NCBI GenBank assembly: GCA_020310875.1
Contig: CM035432.1
Location: 90,680,054-90,744,053, forward strand
Length of the DNA: 64,000 bases
Source of the DNA: Ceratopteris richardii
Lineage: Eukaryota; Streptophyta; Polypodiopsida; Polypodiales; Pteridaceae
Reading direction: 5' to 3'
Shown here one piece after another: positions 32,930 to 43,442 of this stretch (positions are counted from its first letter, which is position 1; the number at the start of each line of letters is the position of its first letter). The translations under genes were made by a program, and so were the position numbers. A model generated the notes under the pieces. The model saw only the letters and a program-made list of their open reading frames with translations. It was not told where the DNA came from and did not search any database.

Positions 32930-33735
32930 TAACGCATAGCAGTCTCTCTTCATGTGTCCTTTCTTATGACAATAATGGCATTCGATATCCCTTTTCCTTG
33001 ATTTACTTCTACTCTTAGTCTGTTGACCATTATTTTCCTTGTTCTTGCTCATGCCATGTTGCTAATTCTTTCCTCGGTAAGAATCACAAACATTATACAA
33101 ATCTCGAGTACTCTGGGTGCCAACCATAGATTCTATATGAATCTCGTCACTCAAGAGTGCTCCACATATGTCATCATAGACCAGTTTACCACCAAGTGCA
33201 CTATTGCTAATAGTTGTCCAAAACGTATCCCATGATGATGGAAAGGTGCATAACAAAAAGACTTCTTTCATTTCATTATCCATGTCCAGTTTCTAAGCTT
33301 GTAACTGGGAGAATATAGCATCAAACTCATTTAGATGAGTAGCAACACTATCTTTGTCCTTCATGCAAAGGTCATATAACTTTCTCATCAAATACACGTC
33401 TCTTTTTCACATGTATTGCATAACTTCTTCCAAAGCTCCTTTGCACTTTCACAGTCCAATAATCTAAAGTAAGCATTATCTGCTAGGTGCAATTGAATGG
33501 TAGACCTAGCCATTTCATCCAACTCATCCCAGACGTCTTCATCCATGTCAGTAGGCTTCTTTGAGATTCCATTTACTGGCTTCCATTGCCTCCTCTGAAT
33601 CAACGCATCTTATATCTGATTCTTCCATAGAGCAAAGTTTGTGCCATCAAATTTTTGGATCTCAAAATGGTCTCTGCCCTACAAGTTATAACTCCTACTT
33701 GGAACACTATCAATAGACCATGATCCACCAAGTGA
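32930..33735 (-). pseudogene. COP-C gag
   Basis: Gag begins soon after the primer site with KFDGTNFALWKNQI, a typical copia gag start. It continues KKPTDMDEDVWDELDEMARS, IQLHLADNAYFRLLDCESAK and LWKKLC (33603-33388). After a frame change, MKEVFLLCTFPSSWDTFWTT follows (33283-33062), and the zinc knuckle CHYCHKKGHMKRDC closes it. Several stops interrupt it. Confidence 0.82.
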
Positions 33736-33747
33736 CCTCTGATGCCA
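33736..33747 (-). other. COP-C primer-binding site (tRNA-Met variant)
   Basis: The minus strand reads TGGCATCAGAGG, two mismatches from TGGTATCAGAGC. It lies between gag and an LTR end in CATCA at 33748. Its position supports the assignment. Confidence 0.72.
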
Positions 33748-34185
33748 TGATGATAGAGAACTAAATAGGATGATAATGGATCTAGAAGATTCCAAACACC
33801 ATTAAGTCTCAAAAAAGATGACGAAGTGTAAAATTTTGGGAAAAAAATTCAATAGAGTCTTCTAAAAAAAATGAATTAATGATCAGTAATGACCAACCAA
33901 AAGGGTTATGTGAGAATAAATGTGCTCACACCAATAAGTGTATCATGAATAAATCAACCACTATATAGCTGAAAAAACCAAAAAATGTGGAATACTTTTG
34001 CAAGAGTATCCTCTACAAAATGAGCATATGAACAATGTCAAAATCTCATAAAACTACAAATATTGAATGTTAACCTACATAGTGAACCACTTACTACATT
34101 GCATATAATCAGCTACCTAAAAGAAGCCAACTAGGCTTATCGAGCACCTATGAACAACTAGCATACATCTCCTATGGAAAGTTGG
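33748..34185 (-). other. Probable COP-C 5' LTR and inversion-side junction
   Basis: Non-coding AT-rich sequence between the primer site and the chromovirus integrase tail. By position it should be the COP-C 5' LTR, but I could not align it convincingly to the sequence below 29698 and I see no clean TG start. The left breakpoint of the inversion described in the findings falls at its right edge, near 34.2 kb. Confidence 0.4.
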
Positions 34186-34189
34186 GTAA

Positions 34190-36020
34190 GTCTTTCACCT
34201 ACATCACCAATGGTGAAATCTGATATGGTTCCAACATAAATTCATGGAAAACTGGATTATTCTCATAGTACTTGGTATTTTGAGCTTGAAAGTGACTGGA
34301 TTAATCTGGGCTAAGATGGTGAATAGGCAAACTCATGGTGCAATGGAGATATTATTCTAGGACTTGATTCACCCGTTCTGTTTGTCCATCAGACTGTGGA
34401 TGATTGGTTGTAGATGGTTTAACTTGAACACCAAAGAGCTTGCAAAGACTGTTCCAAAAGTTGGATATGAATTGTAGACCTTGATCAGTGACAATATCAT
34501 GGCCTTTCTAGAATAGGTAAAGGTTGCACGAGGCCATGAGGTTTATGTCACGATACCTTAGATCTATTGCAAGTGTCATAGGTTCACATATATTCTTTGA
34601 CTTTCTTCCATATTCGAGGCCACCAAAAATCCCTTGATATGAATTCTATTGTTTTATTCACTCCAAAATGTCCTGCTACAAGGTTGTCATGACACTCTTG
34701 GAGTAGTTGGATCCTGGGCTTTCTTGGAGGGACATACAATAGGTTCTTATAGAATAGTAACCCACCCTTTACCTGAATTCATTTACTTCTTAGACTTTTC
34801 CTTCTTGAGTTTTCTGCTTAACATTTCAAAACAATTCATCTTGTGGTAAAGTCTCACATATCAAATAATTCAAGGCTAAATCTTCATGATGGCTTGAAGA
34901 GATAGCTACTAATTGAAGATGCTCAGGCTTGAGTAATACACTCCAAAGGCCTCTTCACCTTCTTTGGTGCAAGGTAAGATCTTCGTGACAAGGCATCTGA
35001 TTGACATTGCTTGCATCCTGGATGGTATGTGATGAAAAAGTCGAACTTGGATAAAAAGTTAATCCATTGAGATTTCCTTCTATTGAGGATGTAGGTGTTC
35101 ATAAAATACTCTAAATTCTTGTGATATGTATACACAGTAACTTTATGAGCTACTCCTTCTAGATGGTGATGCCAGGTATCAAATGCGTCCACTATGGCAA
35201 GAAGTTCTTTATCATGGATTTCATAATTAAACTCTGGAGGGGAAAATTTCCTTGAATGATATGCAACTAGATGTAGGTATCCATCATCTCCATATTGGGA
35301 TAGAATGGCCCCTAGGGCAAAATTTGATGCATCTATCTCTAGGAAGAACGGCTTCCTAGAATCAAGATGAACTAGAATTGGAACAGTGATGAATGCTAAT
35401 TTAAAGGTCTGAAAGGCTTTTTTTGCTTTTTTTGGTCCATGAGAATTTCGATTTTCTTGTAAGCTTGGTAAGAGGTGTCACTATCTTGGAGTAATCTCCA
35501 ATGAGTATCCTATAAACATTGCCAAACCCTAGAAAACATTGTACATCTCAAACACATGAAGGTGGTTGCCAATCAAGGATTTTCTTGATCTTCTTAGGGC
35601 CCATAAAGATTCCTTTCTTTGATACAATGTACCCTAAAAATTCCACTTCTGTCTGATGGAAGGAGCACCTCCAATTTCTCATATAAAATTTTTTCTCTTA
35701 GTTTCTCTAGGACTATCTTTATGTGATATTCATGATCCTTTAGATTTTTGGAGAATATCAAGATGTCATCGAGATATATTACCATAAAATCATCTAAATA
35801 CTCTCAAAAGATATCATTCATCATATGTTGAAAGACAATTGGAGAATTTGTGAGACCAAATGACAAAACTACATATTCAAAATGCCCATACCTTGTTTGA
35901 AATCTTATCAGCCTTGGTATTGGTCGTGTAACTTCACTGAATCATCTTTCTTGGGCTCTTGAGTTGGTATGGCATAGATCATATATGTTGGTTCCTTCCT
36001 TACTGCATGTATGAAGGCTT
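34190..36020 (-). pseudogene. CHR chromovirus pol: pre-RT, RT part, RNase H, integrase (5' portion of element)
   Basis: Minus strand, heavily mutated. After the primer site it reads EPTYMIYAIPTQEP, the segment before reverse transcriptase. A jump, implying deletion of gag, most of protease and the RT N-terminus, leads to [20 protein letters not shown] and MVIYLDDILIFSKNLKDHEY (RT active site, 35785-35594). RNase H-type VTVYTYHKNLEYFMNTYILN, RRKSQWINFLSKFDFFITYH and CQSDALSRR follows at 35192-34923. Integrase is legible as TDQGLQFISNFW, HPQSDGQTERVNQ (about 34370) and the tail NPVFHEFMLEPYQISPL (about 34220). The missing chromodomain end is found on the other strand at 55309. Confidence 0.82.
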
Positions 36021-36033
36021 TGGCTCTGACATA
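36021..36033 (-). other. CHR primer-binding site (degenerate tRNA-Met)
   Basis: The minus strand reads TATGTCAGAGCCA immediately after the LTR end ACCCGACA. It resembles TGGTATCAGAGCC with an insertion. Confidence 0.55.
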
Positions 36034-36634
36034 TGTCGGGTTCTCTAGATATCTTGATAGATTTCATAATTATACTTTTGATTACAAGATCACCCACATA
36101 GGGAAATAATACAAGAATAAATAACTGATACAAGAATTCCCACAACTCGGGACTAATAGGTATAGATAACTCAACTAGATACGATGTAGAAGATCCCACA
36201 ACCCGAGACGATAGGTATGAAGAAAGATCTCTTGATTGCAAGAACTCCCTTCAGGGAGATGAACTAGATACAAGAAATAACTAGACAAGATCTTGTACTA
36301 CGAGATTACAAGAGGACAAGGTTGGTGATCACCACTCCTTGAGCTACCAAGACTAGTATTGGCAAGATTGAGTATGAATGTGGCCAACCCCTCCTTATAT
36401 AGGTTTCCAAGGGTGGCTCATCAATGGCGGTTATGAATTTATGATGTCATCGATGATGTCATCAATTCAAAACATGATCTCTGGATGTCAGAATCAAGCA
36501 AGAAGATCACTCTTGGAGTTTTGGCATGTTCCAGATGCAATGGAAGCATTGGTTTCTCCAAATTCTGAAGCAATCATGAGATATAGAAGTCACATGGAAT
36601 CTGAGGTTCAGGATGGTTTCCTTCATCCATGACA
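36034..36634 (-). repeat. CHR 5' LTR (601 bp), inverted segment
   Basis: The minus strand starts TGTCATGGATGAAGG at 36634 and ends ACCCGACA at 36034. It is homologous over its full length to the plus-strand LTR at 55642-56262. TATATAA on the minus strand is at 36395-36401. Both LTRs contain the stretch coding by chance for MWPTPPYIGFQGW on the reverse strand. Confidence 0.9.
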
Positions 36635-36639
36635 CCACC
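36635..36639 (-). other. CHR target-site duplication, left copy
   Basis: CCACC on the plus strand is GGTGG on the minus strand, directly before the U3 start. The partner GGTGG follows the other LTR at 56263-56267 on the plus strand. Confidence 0.85.
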
Positions 36640-37281
36640 ACATTGCCTGATGAAATCTACAATCTCATCAATGTATATCCCAAACAAAGTAGGAGATAAT
36701 TGACACCTAAGGAGTCACTTTTTGGGTACTATATCAAATGCTTTTTGGAAACCATAAAGAAGTAGTGTAATCTCCTCTTCTTCACCCATGCTCGGTTGAT
36801 CAAACATTTCATAGCGAAGATGTTGACCATGGTGGAAAAGACATCTCAAAAGTCATCCTATTCTAGAGCTTGAAGGCCCTTCTGCTTAGCCAAGCTATTG
36901 TGCTCCTACTCAAGTATCACTTTATAAAGTTTGGCCAAGATGGGATCGATCATAATAGTTTGATAAGTGCTAGGATCCATCATATCTCCAAACTTATGAA
37001 TAGGCACAATAGTGTGCTCTATCCATGAGATCAAGAACCCCTCAACCAATGCTCGGTTGAAGAAATGTGTAATAAGTGGTACCAAGATCTCTTCACTGCA
37101 TATAAGATGGGCAGCTTGCAGATTGAAATGGTCTTTGATAAGATATCCCCTCTCACCTTCCACTATGTGAAGAAACTAGAAGTACTAGAATGAGGAATAT
37201 GAGGAGTAGGTATCATTGGTTGGTCGAAAATCTGATATAGACTCTTTGCATATCAACACCATATCACTTGGTCCTAGATGG
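36635..37281 (-). pseudogene. LINE ORF2, reverse-transcriptase N-terminal part (inverted segment)
   Basis: The minus strand reads HLICSEEILVPLITHFFNRA, GFLISWIEHTIVPIHKFGDM and PSTYQTIMIDPILAKLYKVI. This is the start of a plant non-LTR reverse transcriptase (usually W...VPIFKSGD...YRTI). Decayed parts matching FVDFKKAFDTVP and CPLSPTLFGIYIDEIVDFI follow at 36780-36640. The frame ends exactly at the CHR target duplication and resumes at 56268 on the plus strand. GYP-3 is inserted just upstream, at 37287. Confidence 0.8.
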
Positions 37282-37286
37282 GTGTT
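37282..37286. other. GYP-3 target-site duplication, left copy (GTGTT)
   Basis: GTGTT directly precedes the left U3 end of GYP-3 and is repeated at 52696-52700 directly after its right U3 end. A 5-bp duplication is what gypsy integrases make. Confidence 0.9.
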
Positions 37287-37922
37287 TGTTGGCAGTAGTC
37301 AAGGTACACAAGGACTCACAAGACAAGGAAGTCAAAGAAGGGATTCAGAGCGAAGAGAAAGCACCAGCAGACAAAGTAGTCAACAAAGATCTAGCAAGTA
37401 GGCCGTCCAAAATTTTCCATGAAGTAATACTTCCTAAATAGTGAATTTAGTCACTCTACATCATTGTAAATACCATTTCACCTTTTTTTAACTCCATTTT
37501 GTGCAAGTCAAGGAGTCCTCGAGCTTGAGGAGTATTAGAAGTAGCATCATACCAATTTTCATAATTTTTAGACTTCGTTTGAGCCCCCAAATAGGCCCTA
37601 GAACCTAATTTTTAGCTAGGCCGGACACTAGGTTTGGACAGGGCCAAAAGCTAGTCAAAAACTATAAATAGAGCTAGAGAGCTCATTTTTGAGGTTAGAT
37701 TGTAATAGAATTGAACTTGTATGAGCATTTTGGAAGTAATCTAAAAGAACTCCATTGTCTTCCTCTTTGTTCTTACTGTGTGTGCACGTGTGTGTGTATG
37801 TGTGTGCATGTTTGTGTGCTTCTCACTCACGCACTTGTGCCTTCACTTGCTCGAGGTCATCATACCATCCTCACTTCTTCCCGGATTGACATTAAAGGAG
37901 GTGCTACTCATCACTGAGCTAC
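37287..37922 (+). repeat. GYP-3 extra LTR in reverse orientation (nearly full length)
   Basis: Plus-oriented LTR from TGTTGGCAGTAG to GAGCTAC, lacking only the last few bases of the 5' LTR copy. TATAAATA at 37663-37670. A TG-rich microsatellite lies at 37777-37818. It is opposite to the element and to the LTR at 52058-52695. Confidence 0.92.
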
Positions 37923-38033
37923 TTGCCAGATCTTCGTTGACTCCTTTGTCTGCTGGTGCTTTCTCTTCGCTCTGAATCCCTTCTTTGACTTCCTTGTCTT
38001 GTGAGTCCTTGTGTACCTTGACTACTGCCAACA
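37919..38033 (-). repeat. GYP-3 3' LTR fragment (first 115 bp of U3)
   Basis: The minus strand begins TGTTGGCAGTAGTC at 38033 after the polypurine tract and stops at ...GGCAAGTAG, 115 bp in. Here it meets the end of the reversed LTR through CTAC (37919-37922), which fits both sequences (GAGCTAC and GGCCTACTTGCC). It pairs with 37287-37401 as a 115-bp inverted repeat. Confidence 0.9.
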
Positions 38034-38047
38034 CCCCCCCCTCTCTC
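38034..38047 (-). other. GYP-3 polypurine tract
   Basis: The minus strand reads GAGAGAGGGGGGG immediately before TGTTGGCAG, preceded by GTCAGAGACGACAGACGC. This is the same tract context as in GYP-2. Confidence 0.88.
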
Positions 38048-38780
38048 GCGTCTGTCGTCTCTGACAGACCCTTGTTGAGTGGGTCGTTGGATGTAGTACT
38101 CCACAACGTCTGTGGCTAAATGATGTTCTGCTATTCTCAACCCTTTGGCCAAATCAGTGAGTAGGGCATCCCAGTCTACTTGCCCTGGAACTTCTGGATG
38201 TGGCATACGTAGCTTTTCTGAATGTAGAGCTTGTTCCACCGCAAATAACTGTAATAGATGAGATTTTTTGGGAATGAATATCTCTGAATGATATTCCCAG
38301 AACCCTGTGATGAACATTTCTTCAAACGTCTGTTTGAAGCAGGTAGGTAGATACTTTATACGAGCATGCCACGCATATACGCCGTTAATGGATGGTGTGG
38401 TGCCCATATCGTAGACAAGGTCCTGATTCCCTTCATTAAATCCAAGAGCCGAAAGATGAGGTTCTTTGATATTCTTAAATGTCCTGAATGTGACCAGCAT
38501 GAGCTCAAAAATTTTGAGGCACATCTGTGCCATGACATCTAGGACATTCTTGAACTTGACTCCCCAATGCCGAATCGTCGAAATCATGTATGCTACTGTG
38601 GGTTGGCCTTTAGGTGGGGCTAATTAGACATAATTGAGCCATTTTTCACATCCTTTGACTGTCAGCACTATTTTTGTGTACTCCGTCCAAGACCTTCTTC
38701 GAAAGGCAAGGCAGTAGCAGGCATTATACTTGATATATAAAGGCATGTTATTCCATGTGCGTACCATCTCAGGGTAGGTT

Positions 38781-39940
38781 TCAAGAAGACGGATCCTCCA
38801 GGTAGCTTGAAAGATATTCCCATGCGTGGCATTGGCAGGGATGTCTTCTGGTGCAAACTATCACCGAGGTTGGTTCCTTCGTTGTGCGCTGCTTGATTTG
38901 AGCATTATAATCTGCCGTTAAGACACAGAATGGAACATACAAATCATCGGATGTGTCAATCCACCAATGATGGGAGAGGTTTCTGAAGTAATCTGATTTA
39001 ATGACCACTTCTTCCAATCGAGACATAGACGCTATCTGCACTGCGACTCTCTCATCATGGGTTGCAGCAAACTTTTCTAACCTCTGCATCCATTCAGGGG
39101 CTTCGATCTCAATCGTGTCCATTCCTTCTTCTGTTTGCTCACCTCCAGGTGCTTGCATGGGAACATATGGGTCTTCAAAAGTCTCTTCCACTTCAATTGG
39201 CACTAAGTCTTCATGTTCTGGTTCCACCAGGGGAGAGGGTTGACGCTCGTATTGCACAACTTTATTTCGTAGTTCTTCTAGTTCTGTTCTGAGTTCTGCG
39301 ACTTCTTTAGATGTGTCGGCTGCGGTTGTGACTTTGCTTGGTGACTCCTGTTGAGTTGCCAGTTGCTTTAGTAGGTCATATCTTTCTCTTTCTAATGCTG
39401 TATGGGCTTCCAAGAGGTCGGCATGGGTTTCCAAGACGATTTGCATATTTCAGATGGGATAGTTTTGAATTTCTCTGGGTCAATTTCCTGCGGTGAACCC
39501 TCCATTGCTGCTTCCAGGTTTTCCTCATTCTGTTTCTGTAGTCGTTTGTTTTCTTCAAGTGCTACGGACATGTGCTTCCGTAATAAGGTGAGGTTGCATC
39601 GAAGCTTGAGATTGTCCGTTATCTAGTCATGTAACATGTCATCGAGTTGTTGTTTTTCTTCAGTATCTGACTGGGGTGGATTGGCAGCTAATTGATCATG
39701 TTGTGCTTGCAATGTAGTATATTGATGTTGTAATAGCCGCTTCTCCTTCTCTAAATCAATGAATCTTGCTTGGAGTGTTTCATGGTCTCTGAAGAGGCTT
39801 GTATGTTGTGCGTCTAGGTGCTGGTAATGTTGTTGTAGTTGAGACATACACTGGTACATATTATTTAATACATTATTAATGGGAGTGGATGCAGGAAAGG
39901 TGTTGAATGCAGAAGGGAAGGGAAAAGGGAGTGGGAGCAT
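38781..39940 (-). pseudogene. GYP-3 coiled-coil part of the env-position ORF
   Basis: Two overlapping open pieces (39940-39623 and 39446-38781) in different frames. They contain heptad-rich Gln/Leu/Glu stretches such as CMSQLQQHYQHLDAQHTSLF and ELRTELEELRNKVVQYERQ, then an acidic Pro-rich hinge (EVEETFEDPYVPM). The order, coiled coil then C-terminal domain, matches GYP-2 ORF3. Frameshifts separate it from the C-terminal piece. Confidence 0.65.
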
Positions 39941-40447
39941 GTATGTTGTGCTTGAAAAGGGTGAAGTTGGTGGTGGGGGAATGGGAGATTATGGACGTAT
40001 GGGGGGAGGGAGAGGTGCGGAGGTGGGTGATATGTCCATGAAATCAAAAGTGGATGCAGTCGTGGGAGTGATTATGAACATGGGAATTGTGGGTGCGGTG
40101 ATGATGGTGAAGGTGTAAAGTGGTGTGTGTAGTTGTGAATATGAACCGCCAGGAAGTGTGATTGGGGGAACGGGGTTTTCCGTCACGACAGTTAGAATTA
40201 CAGTGTCAGTGGTAGTGTATACAAAAGAGGTGGTGCTAGGTTGTGCAGGTTGACTGACGGTTTGTGCTTCGGTATGGGAAGTGGATCCTGAGGCGGTGAC
40301 AATAGTGGTTTCACTGGTAGTGGGAGGTGAAGGTGGTGGAGTTGGAGGGAGAGGGGGTAAGGGGGGTGACGGGGGTGCACTGGATGTATGGGCTTCCTCA
40401 GTGTCATGAATGGTATGAGTTGTGCCCGTGGTTGTGGATGTGGTGCC
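39941..40447 (-). other. GYP-3 purine/pyrimidine-biased Pro/His/Thr-rich segment
   Basis: The plus strand is extremely G-rich and the minus strand C-rich. The minus-strand frames code for low-complexity Pro/His/Leu/Thr (for example PIHPVHPRHPPYPLSLQLHH). No stable single frame can be chosen. It lies between two env-position ORFs and may be a decayed Pro-rich linker. Confidence 0.5.
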
Positions 40448-42152
40448 CTATGGTTCTGATACTAATACATTCATTTGTTTTCCTGATTGAGAGGGGTGTC
40501 TGTCGTATCTTCGCTCTGATCTTCGTGAGTGTGCAAGGGCGGTATGCACCATTTTAGGTACCCCCAATGCATCAACAATCATATCAAGGGTTGCCCTGTA
40601 TTGCTCATCTACGCCTTTGTCTTCTAGGATCTGATTCATCAAGGCCTTTCCTGCTGCCAAGGATAATTTGTGTTGTTCTTGAACTCGATTGATGGTATCA
40701 TAGAGTCTCTTTAATTGCTTTGTATAAGCAGGAGCTCCTTCAAGTTCATGTACCACTTCTTGCTCATATTCCTGCTCTTTTTCGTCGGACAGTCCTTGTT
40801 CATCCTCTTGCTCTTCTTCTGCCGTCTCTTCTTCATCTTGATCGACTTCGACTACTTCTGGTTGGACTGGATGGGCTTGGTCGGTGACTGTCTGTTGCCC
40901 ACTTGCCTGCTCTGCTTCCACTTCTGAATTCGTAGCATTAATTATCCTAGCCACCTCCTCATCAGTTAGATCTTCCAATGTAAAGCCATGAGGGAACTCT
41001 AAGTCGGTGGGTATAGGTGGAAATACTAGATTCGGTTCTTCCGCGCTATGCCTTAGCAACCTGATAGTGAATGGCTGCACTCACCTTGGAAGCCGTGGAG
41101 TGGTTTCTGGTGTCAGTGTAGCACCTTGGGCTTGGGCACAAGGCATCTGAACTGCTCCTCTAATTTTCTTGGATGGAGACCCTGGAGTTGATAGTCTGCG
41201 TTGAAATTCTTGCACCCTAGTCCAAACAAGTGCCCGTTGAATTGACACGTCATAAGCCAAGCATCCGTAAACAATCCTTGTGAGAGCACAACATCCATGA
41301 AGCATTGACTTTTTCTTCTTATACCACCGTTGATGCGCTAAGTGTATCTGGTCAATAATCCAATGTGGCATGTTGATTGTCAAATTGAAAGCATCTGCTA
41401 AGTATAAGCTGAACCAGATCTTCTTGGGTGGCAAAGTGAATCTCTCTTGAGCCGGGAACGCGAAATGCTGCATGCACCATGTCCTTTAGTTTCGTCAGAT
41501 TCCGGTTCTTCATGTTGTCGGGGACCATAGTCTCTTTCTCGGTGGGGATATGCATGCCTTTCATGTCGAGAGCTTCTCTTACCAAATTGTTCGTCAACTT
41601 GAAGCGCTTCAGCTCATTACCTCTTGTGAGAGATGGTAAGACAAAGGTGCTATACCCCTTTTTCTCTTTACTAGGAGTGAGGGTGCTAATCAGATATGAG
41701 CATCTGAGAAAGTCGGGCTTCGGTAACTGGGCTTTGAAGTAATCATATAAGCCCGCCTTCTTCCATATCGGTTTCAGCCCTTCATTATTTTGAAGCCTCT
41801 CAAATTCCCTGGTGAAGAAGTGATACCTGCCCCAGCGCCCGTTGAACTCTATCTCTGCCTCCCACAGGTAAGTGCCTTCTCCCAGAGGTCCTTCCACCTC
41901 ACTGAACCAATGTGAGTTTTTGCTGACTGGCATTGTGTGCCCCTGTGGAGGATTTTGAATCGGTATGGCATGTAATGCTCTCAATGCCACTGGGTGCTCC
42001 TTCAATTCCTCCTCAATGGGAAGACTTTCAATGTCCACGATTTGAGGGTTGGTGCCTTCCTGGGAACTAAGTCCTGATGTATCTGCCATGTTACTTCTTG
42101 CCTGCTGACTCTGTGAGAATATAGAAACATGTGTTAACATTGTAATGGACAT
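40448..42152 (-). pseudogene. GYP-3 ORF3, unknown protein
   Basis: Begins MSITMLTHVSIFSQ, or more likely at MADTSGLSSQEG 60 bases on. Open to 41352, then a frameshift to 41473-41081, then a stop and the same frame to 40448. The N-terminal part contains HWFSEVEGPLGEGTYLWEAE, FNGRWGRYHFFTREFERLQ and KRFKLTNNLVREALDMKG. The middle part has IWFSLYLADAFNLTINMP and MLHGCCALTRIVYGC. The C-terminal part is acidic (EEETAEEEQEDEQ). It starts shortly downstream of pol, in the position where Athila elements carry an env-like ORF. I do not recognise the family. There is no clear membrane anchor. Confidence 0.62.
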
Positions 42153-42300
42153 GATAGAAAAATTTTTGTCCCCGTTACAACATTAACATGAGGTTAGTGA
42201 GAGGTCAGCAGGTCAATACGTGCTAGGTGATCCAGTGTGCCATTAGTGGATGGTTAGTCTTGTGAGCTAAATGGAAAAGTGCAGTGTAAGGGTGATGCAG

Positions 42301-42810
42301 TTAGTCAGTGGGAATGAATTTACAAATGGGGTCGGGGGGTTTGTTACAAGCTTTGGGCTGCCAAACAAACTGATTGGCTATTGGTCTTGATTTTTTGGAG
42401 ACTCTGGAGGGCTTTATAAGAGTGTCCGCTTGGAGATGAGGCTCTTTAGGGACCCATTTACAAGTGATTCTGCTCGTGCTCATGGGCCAATGTGTGTTCG
42501 TGTGTGTTGAATACAAGTGGGTATCGGCTGTGTGAGTGAGTGAACCATGTTGTACAGGGTGTGGTCTCGGTGTAGCTATTTGAGCTCGCAAGCAAGCCTT
42601 AGGCACCCAAATTTGTCTTGATTGTGGGCTAGCCTTCATCGACTTCTTGGGTACCCAAATAGGCTTCACTTTCACAGAAGGATTTTTGGAGGACGTCTTG
42701 TTAGTGTCGTGTCGTTGATCACTAATAGGAAGTTGAGCCGGTTGTTGTGGCTTGACCGCAATGGGATGCTCGCTTTTTCGTACCCACACTTGTTTTGGTG
42801 GTTGAGACAC
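42301..42810 (-). pseudogene. GYP-3 WVPK-repeat region (pol tail)
   Basis: 169-residue open piece with repeated Trp-x-Pro-Lys units: QVWVRKSEHP, KPIWVPKKSM, QIWVPKACLR, CKWVPKEPHL, FVWQPKACNK. Spacing is about 20-45 residues in a Gln/His/Thr-rich background. GYP-2 has the same feature after its second retropepsin (IWIPK). Between this and the retropepsin the frame is broken. Confidence 0.65.
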
Positions 42811-43083
42811 CGTGCGTCGTATTTTCTTTGTGCCTCGAGCATAAGTCGTCTGCTTCTTCTGCCTTTTATCTGTCTTTGGTTACTGCATCCCGATGGCCTT
42901 TGGAAAAGAAGGGAGTTCCATTGCATCCTTGACTTCTGTGTTGCGATAATCATCCCTCTGCATCACATAGTTTTGGACAAGAATAGCATGGTCATCTTCA
43001 TGTGTACTCCTGGAAGGACCAGGAGTTTGTGCCTTTCCTAGTTCCTTGAGTGCTTCATTTTCTAGCTCAACTGTAATACGATT

Positions 43084-43425
43084 CTAATTTACCCATACAT
43101 GAAGAAGTCCACTTCTTAGGTTTAGGTTGACTGCATGATCATAGATCCAGTCTTGACCCAAGACAAGAGGCTCAGTGAAATCCTCATCTTGACACACTAG
43201 TACTTTAACTGTCATTAAAGAATCTTGAATGTAGAGGGGAAGTTCCACCTCGCCCATGCAAGGGGTTTCCACACCTCCCAATCCTATGAGATAGGCTTCT
43301 ATAGGATTGACACTTAAATTCAACTCTTGACAGTGCGAAAGTTTAACAGCACTAGTGGCTGCACCTGAGTCAATCAAGGCTCTTACAGTCCTTGCACTCG
43401 TCCCTTGTCCTAGCTCTAAGGTCAC
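43084..43425 (-). pseudogene. GYP-3 second retropepsin-like domain
   Basis: 113-residue piece: RTVRALIDSGAATSAVKLSH with an intact DSGA, YLIGLGGVETPCMGEVELPL, VKVLVCQDEDFTEPLVLGQD and WIYDHAVNL. The layout matches a retropepsin monomer. It follows the integrase and the Arg/Glu-rich helix and precedes the WVPK region, as in GYP-2. It is frameshifted relative to integrase in this copy. Confidence 0.78.
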
Positions 43426-43442
43426 AAAAGGACGCCGATCAA

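Larger units (their letters stand above)
37919..38587 (-). pseudogene. GYP-3 last ORF, C-terminal domain and Ser/Arg tail encoded in the LTR
   Basis: 222-residue open piece. The C-terminal domain resembles GYP-2 ORF3: KIFELMLVTFRTFKN, YAWHARIKYLPTCFKQ, TFEEMFITGFWEYHSEIF. After DDRRERGGGV the frame runs through the polypurine tract into the LTR and ends in a Ser/Arg/Gln-rich tail (QGSQRRDSERRES, SQRRSGK). The same tail can be read in the LTRs at 37287-37401 and 52581-52695. The domain has no signal peptide or membrane segment. Function unknown. Confidence 0.72.

Noticed and set aside
37711-37917. Plus-strand frame with a Cys/Val-rich stretch
   Set aside because: It results from the TG microsatellite in the GYP-3 LTR and is also present, inverted, at 52140-52205.
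37287-38033. Foldback element or MITE
   Set aside because: The two inverted 115-bp arms are the U3 ends of the GYP-3 LTR, and the target duplication lies at 37282 and 52696, so the unit is the whole gypsy element.
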